64,000 nt of DNA, taken from positions 124,001 through 188,000 of the forward strand of contig NZ_SEWW01000004.1 of the NCBI RefSeq assembly GCF_011090385.1. The letters run 5' to 3'. Positions 35,419 to 44,200 of this stretch are shown here, piece after piece (position 1 is the first letter of the stretch; each line of letters starts with the position of its first letter). Position numbers and translations under genes: made by a program. Source of the DNA: Aquirufa beregesia (GTDB lineage: Bacteria > Bacteroidota > Bacteroidia > Cytophagales > Spirosomataceae). The notes under the pieces were generated by a model that made no database searches, was not told the DNA's origin, and was given only the letters and a program-made list of their open reading frames with translations.

Positions 35419-37128
35419 TTATTGTCGGATCAATAGCTTATGAGAAAAAGGAGTGAATCCTGTGATATACACAGAAGGTGCTTGGGCAAAAGGTAATCCT
35501 CCTCGTAAATGAATGGCCTTGTGTTCTGCTCTGCCTGGTCCAAAACGTATGGAGTTTTCTCCTAGGATATATTTCCCTTCCGACTCTTTCAATAAATAGG
35601 CATTGCTTTCTTTCCCACTGGGTATGACCCCCTCAAATCTTCCATCCCCTCTAAAGATAAGTTCCAAACTGACAGGAACGCCATCGGTTCCTTTCATATC
35701 TATGTCAACACTTATTCCCCCTGAGATTTCCTCCAATTTGATGCTCGTTTCCAGGTATTGAATTTCACTTTGTTTACGTTGATTGCGAGGCATTTTTTCC
35801 CAATCCCCGCTAGGATCTATCCGCTCTTTTTGGTGAGGCTGGAAATAAGGCCCATCTAGTTTTTGTTGGAGTATCCAAGCATTTCCTACTTGTTTGATTT
35901 CATTGGATTGAAACTGCCCTTTACCGAAAAAAGATGCGGCTATTCGTAGCCCTTGTAGCATGGCATTCCCGTGATGAAATGTCAGGAAATTCGGGTTGTT
36001 GACGAGTATTGTGGCGTCCCAATTTTCTCGCCTAATACGGACTAAGCCAGAATAAGGGAAGGATTTAACGTAATTCGTAGGGATGCTATTACCAGCGGGG
36101 AGTTCCTGCCATAAAAAGGGTTCATCCAAAAAGTTTTCTATATGCGTGCCAATCCTCGGAAAATAAGCTTCTTCAATCAGTCTGCACATAGCAGCAAAAC
36201 GCGGATTTTTATCTACAAGGGCTAAATAGCGATAGCCATAATAGTAATTTTCAAACATATTGATGGCGCCTTTATCCTGTCGGTTAGACGCATCAGTCAC
36301 TACCTCCATATTTGGATGGACGTAGAATAAGGTCATTTCTAGATTTTTACGCACCACGTCTAGGAGAGCGGGTTTGTTGAATCCATGGTGAATGGCAATG
36401 AGGGCTTTGTTGATGATGGCGGAATAAATACCGGCACTTTTTTCCGTGTATTGGCCATCTGGATCTTGGTCTATATTTTCTTGCAGCCATTGCTCGGCCC
36501 GAGCTTTATACCTTGGATCTGGCCAGATTTGATACAGTTTGGTCAAAGCCCCTGAAACTACCCAGCGGTGATTAGGGGTGTGGATGCCTCCTACAACTAA
36601 GGCCTCCCCACATCGTTTTAAGAATGTTTCTAAGGGATTCAGGAGGGGATTATAGCGATTTTCTTGATTGTTTTTTTGTAACAAAACGTAGGCTACACAT
36701 AGTTTTTCCACACTAAATGCCGTATCTGGGGGAGAGTGGAAATTGGTACTCAATAAGTCGATGGTACCATCAGCGTGTTGCATGTTTAATAGGCAGTTGG
36801 TTGCCTGTATGGCCTTTTCCACGTGGGCTGTAGATTGGTAAAGGCTGGATTCTGGACTTATAACGGCACAGGCTACTTTTAGTACATAATAGCCCGTAGT
36901 TTGTGGATTTGGGATGTCATCACCATCTTTGAAACCTCCAAAATACGGATGGTTTTGATTGCTAATTCTGAGTGCTTCATATCGAGGGAAATCCTGGTCA
37001 TTTTGAAGGATAATTTTACGTAGCCAAGCGGGCTTTTCCTCTTTGATCTTTGTGGCATAAGCCATATTCCAACTCGACAAAGTTCCTAAACCTAGCGCTC
37101 CCATGTGAACAAATTTTCTTCTTTTCAT
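35419..37128 (-). CDS. Exported alpha-toroid plus beta-sandwich protein, possible polysaccharide lyase or hydrolase
   Basis: I place the start at 37128 (ATG opening MKRRKFVHMGALGLGTLSS), which gives an export signal starting with RRK and leaves 7 bases to the upstream gene. A longer frame to 37170 would overlap it. The 569-residue product has a helical region (about 60-330) with NFHSPPDTAFSVEKLCVAYVLL and MFENYYYGYRYLAL, then a beta-rich C-terminal part (about 340-565). This order resembles the (alpha/alpha) toroid plus beta-sandwich lyases (heparinase II- or chondroitin-AC-type folds). I do not recognise a CAZy family. Its neighbour is GH105, which acts on lyase products, so a lyase role is attractive but unproven. 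Confidence 0.55.
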   Translation of the reverse strand: MKRRKFVHMGALGLGTLSSWNMAYATKIKEEKPAWLRKIILQNDQDFPRYEALRISNQNHPYFGGFKDGDDIPNPQTTGYYVLKVACAVISPESSLYQSTAHVEKAIQATNCLLNMQHADGTIDLLSTNFHSPPDTAFSVEKLCVAYVLLQKNNQENRYNPLLNPLETFLKRCGEALVVGGIHTPNHRWVVSGALTKLYQIWPDPRYKARAEQWLQENIDQDPDGQYTEKSAGIYSAIINKALIAIHHGFNKPALLDVVRKNLEMTLFYVHPNMEVVTDASNRQDKGAINMFENYYYGYRYLALVDKNPRFAAMCRLIEEAYFPRIGTHIENFLDEPFLWQELPAGNSIPTNYVKSFPYSGLVRIRRENWDATILVNNPNFLTFHHGNAMLQGLRIAASFFGKGQFQSNEIKQVGNAWILQQKLDGPYFQPHQKERIDPSGDWEKMPRNQRKQSEIQYLETSIKLEEISGGISVDIDMKGTDGVPVSLELIFRGDGRFEGVIPSGKESNAYLLKESEGKYILGENSIRFGPGRAEHKAIHLRGGLPFAQAPSVYITGFTPFSHKLLIRQ

Positions 37129-37135
37129 GTGACTT

Positions 37136-38278
37136 TTAGGGTTTAGGTATTTTTTGATATTCCAAAGCAAACATGATAAATGAACCTATGCCAAAACCTT
37201 GACCTTCCACAATAGGTCTTCCATAATAGTATTCTTTCATCCCCACACAAGTTCCACCTGATACTCGACTGGGGCATAAATAGGGGCCTTTGGGCTGCAC
37301 CAAACTATATTTTTTTAAACCATGATAGGCTAAATGAATAGAAGGCATATAGTCCTTGGAATGCAAGAGGCCCATTTCTATGCCCTTGGCCATGGAATAA
37401 GCAAACATGGCTGTGCAAGAACTTTCCTCCCAGTTTTTAGCATCTTGTGGATATAACAAAAGCTGGTACCAATGCCCGCTTTGTTTGTTTTGCAAAGAGG
37501 GTAAAGTGCGCATGATGGCCAGAAATTCCTTTTTTAATGGTTCATAGTAATTGGATTTCGGGCTGATGTTGCTTAAAACATCTACTAAGGTCATGGTGAC
37601 CCAGCCATTCGCTCGGCCCCAGTATTCACTACTTTTTCTTGTCTTTTTGTTGGGCCAACCCACCACACTGCAGCCATCATCAAAATCTTGGTCATCGTCA
37701 TCCCAGGCATGTACCCAAAGTCCCGACTCGGGGTTAGCGAGGGATTGACTATGAGCTTTAATTTGTGTGTACATATGTGCTAGGTATTTTTCTTCACCGG
37801 AGGCACGATACATTTCCATCAAAAACATATTCAGCATATATACCGTATCATCCCATAGCTCCACGGTTTCTGTTCGGTGAGAAATGCCTCCGTTTTTGGA
37901 TCTAGGGGCATTCAGATAATCTTGATAAATGGCTTGAGCTTTTATTTTATATTTTTCTTCTTTGGTGACACGTGCTAAAAATGCCATACCTATTCCCGAA
38001 GCGATGGCATTGGGATGTTTACCGTTTGCAGCATCATAGGTTTTATCCATCGCGGTGCGTATGTATTGTAGGTAGGGAGCTTTTTCAGAGTTTGGTTTTG
38101 TTTGATATAGATGAATCAGAGAATTCAAAAAAGTGGCTTGGCCCCAATCCCAAACGTATTTTTCGGCAGGCATATAGACCTCTCGTCCATATCGGTCTAA
38201 GGAATCAATCCAGGTTTGAGCACGACTAGTGGCCAGGGAGAAACACAAGAGAATGCCGAGGAAAAAACTTCTTCTCAT
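37136..38278 (-). CDS. GH105 (YteR/YesR-type) unsaturated glucuronyl/galacturonyl hydrolase
   Basis: The 380-residue protein has a signal peptide (ending SRAQ). The GH88/GH105 (alpha/alpha)6-barrel motifs are present: VELWDDTVYMLNMFLMEMYR with the catalytic Asp, EYWGRANGWVTM, GHWYQLL, ESSCTAMFAYSMAKG and GTCVGMKEYYYGRP. These enzymes hydrate and release the unsaturated uronic acid left at the non-reducing end by polysaccharide lyases. It is the first gene of a two-gene minus-strand operon that faces the susC operon. Together they form a locus for a uronate-containing sulfated glycan. Confidence 0.87.
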   Translation of the reverse strand: MRRSFFLGILLCFSLATSRAQTWIDSLDRYGREVYMPAEKYVWDWGQATFLNSLIHLYQTKPNSEKAPYLQYIRTAMDKTYDAANGKHPNAIASGIGMAFLARVTKEEKYKIKAQAIYQDYLNAPRSKNGGISHRTETVELWDDTVYMLNMFLMEMYRASGEEKYLAHMYTQIKAHSQSLANPESGLWVHAWDDDDQDFDDGCSVVGWPNKKTRKSSEYWGRANGWVTMTLVDVLSNISPKSNYYEPLKKEFLAIMRTLPSLQNKQSGHWYQLLLYPQDAKNWEESSCTAMFAYSMAKGIEMGLLHSKDYMPSIHLAYHGLKKYSLVQPKGPYLCPSRVSGGTCVGMKEYYYGRPIVEGQGFGIGSFIMFALEYQKIPKP

Positions 38279-38308
38279 CGCTTAATCATCGTTTAAAAGG
38301 TTTAGAGC

Positions 38309-38352
38309 AAAAAAAGGGAAAATGATGGTTCTGAGGCCATGCATTTTCCCTT
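38309..38352 (-). terminator. Rho-independent terminator on the minus strand
   Basis: On the minus strand an 11-bp stem (AAGGGAAAATG paired with CATTTTCCCTT on the plus strand, 38314-38324 and 38342-38352), extended by an inner ATGG/CCAT pair, is followed by a run of seven T. It ends the transcript of the haem-binding protein gene before the GH105 gene. Confidence 0.75.
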
Positions 38353-38419
38353 CAATATAGAAATTTATATCCTTTATTCTGTGCTAGAATTCATATAAGT
38401 AGTTATATGAATAGCCTGT

Positions 38420-38920
38420 TTAAGATTGTTTTCTTTTCTTCATTACCAAGCTATCTGCCGGATAATGTGCCTTTAGGCTGTCCATTTGTGCTTTGGCCCA
38501 AGTGAGTAAGATTTCTCTTTGCTCTTTGCTTAGATTAGCTTCTTTATGTAGTCCTAAATACGTGTAGGACTCCAATGGCATTTCTTTTTTTTCCACGGTT
38601 TCCGCAATTTCTTCTAATTTATGATTTTGAACCGCGATAGGTAATTTGGTAAAAGTGGAGAGATTTAAATGCTTTTTCCCATCATTGATATGATGAGTTA
38701 AGAAAAATCCCACTGGCTGTATATTATTATACCAAGGATAAGTACTTTTATTAGAATGGCAGTCGTTACATGCCACTTGTAAAATATGATTGACGTTTTC
38801 AGGTACTAAGTATTTAGTAGAGATAGCGTATGTCTCGTCGTTGGATTCATTTTTTTCTTGGTGGATAAATTGTATACCAACCAAAAGGATGATGAGAGCC
38901 ATTAAGATTTTCTTTTTCAT
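38420..38920 (-). CDS. Haem-binding domain (Haem_bd) protein
   Basis: The 166-residue protein has a single N-terminal hydrophobic segment (anchor or signal) and a haem-binding motif CNDCH (Cys51-x-x-Cys54-His55) in the block VACNDCHSNKSTYPWYNNIQP, which is diagnostic of the Haem_bd family of Bacteroidota. The C-terminal half contains EIAETVEKKEMPLESYTYLGLHKEANLSKEQREILLTWAKAQMDSL, also typical. It should be a periplasmic cytochrome-like electron carrier. It is transcribed alone. Confidence 0.88.
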   Translation of the reverse strand: MKKKILMALIILLVGIQFIHQEKNESNDETYAISTKYLVPENVNHILQVACNDCHSNKSTYPWYNNIQPVGFFLTHHINDGKKHLNLSTFTKLPIAVQNHKLEEIAETVEKKEMPLESYTYLGLHKEANLSKEQREILLTWAKAQMDSLKAHYPADSLVMKKRKQS

Positions 38921-39322
38921 ATGGTTTTTGGGATTAGTCTTTGGGTTCTTATTTCCCTAATTTAGAGAAAATTAGGAATATTTTTACTTATTTACTGGTA
39001 AAATAGTCCAATTTTCTGCCAAGAAATTGTTGGGAAGCCATAGAATAATAGTCGCGATTAGGCGTTGACAGGGTAGATTTCCAGAAATAGGGACTGCCTT
39101 TTGGCTAAAATACACACATGCAAGTAAATGCTTAGCGTATTGTCTAATTGATAGCATGTTGATTCTAAGATAACTAGGGAAGATTCCCATTTTTCTGCTT
39201 CAAATAGAATCGATTTGCTGAGGAAAAATGGAACAGGGAGGGGATTTCTGCTGTTTCATTTAATGATGAGATTCATCCAATTGGATTTTTACCCTGTTGT
39301 TCAATACTAAAAGAGTGAGCCT
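38921..39322. other. Noncoding region between divergent genes
   Basis: Four hundred bases separate the haem-binding gene (minus) and the YitT gene (plus). There is a perfect 8-bp inverted repeat CCTAATTT/AAATTAGG at 38956-38976, about 36 bases upstream of the haem gene, which could be an operator. A 68-codon frame at 38984-39190 on the minus strand has no coding character. I see nothing else. Confidence 0.5.
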
Positions 39323-40207
39323 ATGCCCGATAAAAATAGTAGTGTCAAAAGCCGTAATCAGTCGTTTTTAAAAGACATTGTGCTGATTATTTTAGGAATT
39401 TTTTCAGCCTCATTTGGCTTTAAAGGTTTTTTATTAACCAACCATTTTATTGATGGTGGTGCTACGGGAATATCGCTCTTATTGACCAATGTAACAAAAT
39501 TACCTCTAGCATTTTTGTTAATCATCATCAATATCCCCTTTGTACTTCTTGGTTTGCGAGTCATGGGAAAGACTTTTGCCGTTAAGACAGCTTTTGCTAT
39601 TTCGGGCCTGGCGGCGGTGGTGGCATTTGTCCCATTTCCTGATGTCACTAGTGATAATTTATTGGTTGCTTTATTTGGTGGATTTTTTTTAGGAGCAGGT
39701 ATTGGATTGACCATTCGTGGTGGGGCTGTGATTGACGGAACCGAAGTGTTGGCCATCTATTTGAGTAAGCGATTGGGGACTACCATTGGGGATATCATTA
39801 TAGCCTTAAATGCCTGTATCTTTTTAGCGGCCATCTATTTTCTTTCTGTGGAAATTGCCTTGTATTCCATGGTAACCTACTTATCTGCTTCTAAAACCTT
39901 GGACTTTTTTTTGGAGGGATTTGAAGAATATATGGGAGTGACCATCATTTCTACCGAGCATGATGCCATTAAAGAGATGATCCAAAAGGAATTAGGTAGA
40001 GGTTTTACGGTTTATTCTGGAAAAAAGGGATTTGGTAAAAAAGGGGAATCTGAACATGTGGATATTGTTTATACCATTGTGACACGTTTGGAATTAAATC
40101 GCTTAAATAATGCGATTGAGTTAATTGATAAGGAGGCTTTTGTCGTCATGTCCAGTGTAAAAGATACTAAAGGCGGTATGATCAAACAAAGGCCTTTTAA
40201 GCACTAA
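39323..40207 (+). CDS. YitT-family membrane protein with DUF2179 domain
   Basis: The 294-residue protein has five or six membrane segments in its first 200 residues, with the family blocks ASFGFKGFLLTNHFIDGGATGISLLL, GAGIGLTIRGGAVIDGTEVLA and YLSASKTLDFFLEGFEEY. The last 80 residues form a soluble DUF2179 domain (MGVTIISTEHDAIKEMIQKELGRGFTVY... VYTIVTRLELNRLNNAIELID). The function of the family is unknown; the C-terminal domain looks like a ligand-binding sensor. It is transcribed alone. Confidence 0.88.
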   Translation: MPDKNSSVKSRNQSFLKDIVLIILGIFSASFGFKGFLLTNHFIDGGATGISLLLTNVTKLPLAFLLIIINIPFVLLGLRVMGKTFAVKTAFAISGLAAVVAFVPFPDVTSDNLLVALFGGFFLGAGIGLTIRGGAVIDGTEVLAIYLSKRLGTTIGDIIIALNACIFLAAIYFLSVEIALYSMVTYLSASKTLDFFLEGFEEYMGVTIISTEHDAIKEMIQKELGRGFTVYSGKKGFGKKGESEHVDIVYTIVTRLELNRLNNAIELIDKEAFVVMSSVKDTKGGMIKQRPFKH

Positions 40208-40300
40208 AAGGGAATGTATAAGCTTTATTTTAGGAATGAAATAGCCTTGAAATAAGGTGAAAATTGCTTGTGAAGCAGTATAATAGACCAGTTTTGACAT

Positions 40301-40362
40301 AAAAAAAGGAATAAACTTTGCTGGCTGGACTTTAGAGTCAGATAGAAAGAAATTCCTTTTTT
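40301..40362. terminator. Long hairpin with A/T-run arms, possible bidirectional terminator
   Basis: AAAAAAGGAAT (left) pairs with ATTCCTTTTTT (right), with an internal GACT/AGTC pair inside the roughly 40-base loop. Each strand therefore ends the stem with a T-run, which suits convergent transcripts. The long loop lowers confidence. Confidence 0.45.
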
Positions 40363-40483
40363 GTTTGTTTATTAAGAACACGGAGCAACTAGCTAAAACG
40401 TTTAGTAGTTGTTGTTTGGTTCTTCGAAATTATATCATATCATTTGAATCACATTCAATTATTTGTAAAATTCATAGGTCCGC

Positions 40484-40497
40484 TTGACAATTGTCAA
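40484..40497. promoter_or_regulatory. Perfect 14-bp palindrome resembling an Fnr/Crp-type site
   Basis: TTGACAATTGTCAA equals its own reverse complement. The half-site TTGAC is similar to Fnr/Crp-family half-sites (TTGAT, TGTGA). It lies 18 bases beyond the stop of the Crp/Fnr-family gene, between two convergent genes, so there is no obvious promoter for it to control. It may be chance or a relic. Confidence 0.3.
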
Positions 40498-40514
40498 TAT
40501 TCACATGATTTGAC

Positions 40515-41117
40515 TTATTTGAGGATAGCAGGATAATCTTGGGCAAGTCGACTTAAGGTTTCAGGCCTAATTCCAAGGAATTCGGCGATGTATTTATTGG
40601 GAATTCTTGAAATACTTTCGGCATATCCAGAGGCTAAAAATGCTTCATAACGGTCTTTAGCGCTTGGAATCCTCGAAATATAAACTCTTTCTTCCGCAGA
40701 AACTAAGTAGAATTCAAACAGTGCCCGATAGATGGTGGACATATCTGGGAAGTGTTTTAAACAATACTGTAAATCATCAAAATGTAACGATTCCGTTTGC
40801 GTAGGTTCCATGGCTTGAATATTTTCTTTACAAGGTGTTCGCATGAAAAACCCACCTACGGAAGTGAACACATGATTTTCCCAGTCAACCCATTGGGTAA
40901 TTTCTTTGGTGCCATGTTGGTAAAAACCCCGAACTAAGCCTTTCTTGATTAAATGTAAATGGCTAAAAGGTTCTCCTGCTTTGCAAATTAATTCCCCTTT
41001 CTTGAAACTATGACTTTTCATGTTACTAGACAAATATTCTTTTAAATCTTTAGAAATGGGGGTAATGGAATTAAAAAATATCAGGCTATACAGGTTTTTA
41101 GGAGTCGGGGAAACCAT
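40515..41117 (-). CDS. Crp/Fnr-family transcriptional regulator
   Basis: The 200-residue protein has a cyclic-nucleotide-binding-like beta-barrel (about 25-115, FKKGELICKAGEPFSHLHLIKKGLVRGFY). The long dimerization helix follows. The C-terminal DNA-binding part is short, with NKYIAEFLGIRPETLSRLAQ as the helix-turn-helix. This is the form common in Bacteroidota, where the effector is usually unknown. It is transcribed alone. Confidence 0.87.
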   Translation of the reverse strand: MVSPTPKNLYSLIFFNSITPISKDLKEYLSSNMKSHSFKKGELICKAGEPFSHLHLIKKGLVRGFYQHGTKEITQWVDWENHVFTSVGGFFMRTPCKENIQAMEPTQTESLHFDDLQYCLKHFPDMSTIYRALFEFYLVSAEERVYISRIPSAKDRYEAFLASGYAESISRIPNKYIAEFLGIRPETLSRLAQDYPAILK

Positions 41118-41239
41118 AGTAGATGAGAAACTAGCTAATAGAATGCTATTTTAAATAATAGACAAATCACAAATTACTTTAAATGTAAGGGCTTAATCCT
41201 TTAAATAAAAAAGAATGGTAATACAATTTTTGTTTGAGC

Positions 41240-41271
41240 AAAAAAAATGAGGACTTAATGCCCTCGTTTTT
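41240..41271 (-). terminator. Terminator of the giant repeat-protein gene
   Basis: Read on the minus strand, GAGGGC and GTCCTC form a short stem (one mismatch) around a 5-base loop, followed by a run of eight T. It lies 20-50 bases beyond the giant gene's stop codon. Confidence 0.65.
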
Positions 41272-41290
41272 TAATTAATCTAGGAGTATG

Positions 41291-44200
41291 TTACCTATCC
41301 AGTGCGGTGCGACTGATGAATACGTAAGATGAGATATTTGGTTTTACTCCAAAGAAATCAACCACATAATAATAAACACCATCTGGTAATTTTTTATCAA
41401 TTGTTAACACATTGTTAGTGGAACTTTCTCCACCCCAATCATTTTTATAGTTATCTGTTTCAAATATTAAATCTCCCCAACGGTTATAGATGCTTAATCT
41501 ATTACGGAAGTTTAGGATGCCAGGAATCACTAATTTATCATTAAATCCGTCATTATTTGGCGATATTCCTTGAGGTACAAAAGTATCACAAGTATCAGGG
41601 TCCAAGCGGTTTGGAATGCCGTCTTTATCGCAATCTGGCATAGCTCCATAATTCAAATCATCTTCTAATAAATCCGGGATACCATCATTATCATCATCTG
41701 GATCTACATAATCATATATACCATCTTTATCTGTATCCAATGGCGTATTTAAGTTAGATCCAGCTCCAATGCTATCTGGTGTGCCGTCGTTATCACTATC
41801 TATATCACGGAAATCGGGAATTCCATCTCTGTCAGTATCCACAGGATTATTGGAATCTTTGCCTACTTCAATTTTATCAGGAATACCATCATTGTCGCTA
41901 TCTGCATCTCGGTAATCTGGTAAGCCATCCTTGTCAGAATCTATGGGTCTATTCGGATCTGAACCCGCTTCTATTTTATCTAATAAGCCATCGTTATCAG
42001 AATCGGTGTCTCTGTAATCAAAGAATCCATCTTTATCCGTATCTAAAGGAGTGGCAGGGTTAGGACCAACTTCCACTTTATCTGGTATCGTGTCATTATC
42101 TGAATCATTGTCTATATAATCTGGTATACCGTCTTTGTCAAAATCAGAGGGGATTAATGCATCTGGACCGACTTCAAAGTTATCAAGGATGGTGTCATTA
42201 TCTGAATCTGCATCTCGGTAGTTTGGTAAGCCATCGCCATCGCTATCTACGGGCTTTTTAGGGTCAGAACCTACCTCTAAACGGTCAAGGATACTGTCAT
42301 TATCAGAGTCTGTATCGATATAATCAGCTTTACCATCTTTATCTGTATCCATAGGATTGTTTACATCTGGTCCTACTTCAACCTTATCTGGTAAACCATC
42401 TCCGTCAGAATCTGGATCTCTAAAGTCATAATTTCCGTCTTGATCTGAATCTAAAGCATTGCTAGGACTAGAGCCAACTTCTACTTTATCTGGTATAGTA
42501 TCATTATCTGAATCTAAATCACGATAGTCTTCTATGCCGTCATTGTCACTATCCAATGGTTTGAATCCTGCGGCGCCGCCTTCAATTTGGTCTGAAATAC
42601 TGTCACCATCTGAATCTAGATCTAAGTAATCAGCTATACCATCTTTATCGGAATCCACCGGATTTTTGGGATTATTTCCAGCTTCATAGATATCCAGTAT
42701 ACCGTCACCATCAGAATCGGTATCACGGTAATCGGCTAAGCCATCTTTATCGGAATCCACAGGTGTACCTGGATTGGCCCCTGCTTCAAGGGAATCCGGT
42801 ATGCCATCTCCATCCGAGTCGAGATCTTCAAAATCTTTAATTCCATCTTTATCGGTATCTACTGGATTTTCGCAAACCACACTTTCTACTTTATCCGGAA
42901 TTCCATCTCCATCAGAATCGGAATCTCTGAAATTAGGGATTTCATCACTATCTGAGTCGCCACCCAATTCAATTCGATCTGGAATACAGTCATTGTCAGA
43001 ATCCAAATCAAAGAAGTCTGGAGAGCCGTCTTTATCGGTATCAATCAAGGCTTTGTATTGCCCGCGATCATCCCATCCGTCATCATTATCATCATTTCTA
43101 TTATCACAGGTCGCACATTTATTTTTGCCTTCCCATGCATCTGGAATACCATCGCCATCTGAATCAAGATCCAAGTAATTGGGAATTCCGTCGCCATCGT
43201 TATCACGGTCGCGTTCATCAGTATCACCCAACCAGTCTCCATCAGAGTCTTTATCACGGTAATTGGGTTTACCATCTTTATCACTATCACTGGTTGATTC
43301 TACTTGATCATTAATGGCATCTCCGTCAGAATCAAGATCTAAATAATCTGGTGTCCCGTCTTTGTCAGTATCGGGTACTGGAGCAGGATTGGATTCTAAG
43401 AAGTCAACTAAACCGTTTCCATTAACATCTGGTGCAGCCCCATTGATATCCACACGTCCGTCGTAATTGGTATCAATTACCCCACGTGTACTATTCGTAG
43501 CTTCCCATGCATCGAGGATACCGTCACCATCTGAATCGGTATCTAAATAATTGGGAATACCATCTGAATCGGTATCGCTGGTTTTTTCCATGGCATCTAA
43601 AATTCCGTCATTATCAGAATCTAGATCAAGGTAATTGGCATCTCCATCTCCATCGCTATCAATATTCTTTTCAATGATGTCCCAAATTCCATCATTATCA
43701 GAATCTGGATCTTGAGAGTTTGGAATTCCATCACTATCAAAGTCTTGGCAAACGGTTCCTCCAGTATATCCTCCATAACATTCCATGTCGTTGGTAATAC
43801 CATCACCGTCACAATCACCTAAGAAGTAACGTTGGTAACCTAATGAACCTTTGACAGGAATATAACCTGGTATACCACCGATACAAGAGTTCAGCGGAGC
43901 AGCATCTGTTCCGTTGGTCGTGCCATCACCGTCGCAGTCAGCAGATTTCCAAGTAAGGCTTGTTTTAGAGAAATCTTGACTAGCCACCAAATAGGAACAA
44001 GGGTCATTTTTATCTGTACCATCCGTTGTTTCTTTTTCGTCAGAAACGCCATCGCCGTCCACATCATCTGCTACTACCACGATATTTTCTGCTTGAACAC
44101 CTGAACCTGTACTTGGTGTAAAGGAGAATCCTCCATTACCAGAACCACCTTGGTATTTAACTCCCAATAAAGAAAAGTCAGCAACTCCATTGACAAAGTC

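Larger units (their letters stand above)
40208..40514. other. Noncoding region between convergent genes
   Basis: About 300 bases lie between the YitT stop and the Crp-type stop. It contains the hairpin at 40301-40362 and a perfect palindrome at 40484. No ORF with coding character is seen. Confidence 0.5.

Noticed and set aside
38984-39190. 68-codon minus-strand frame in the gap before the YitT gene
   Set aside because: It has no recognisable domain, no signal and an unremarkable composition in a noncoding region. Chance is more likely.
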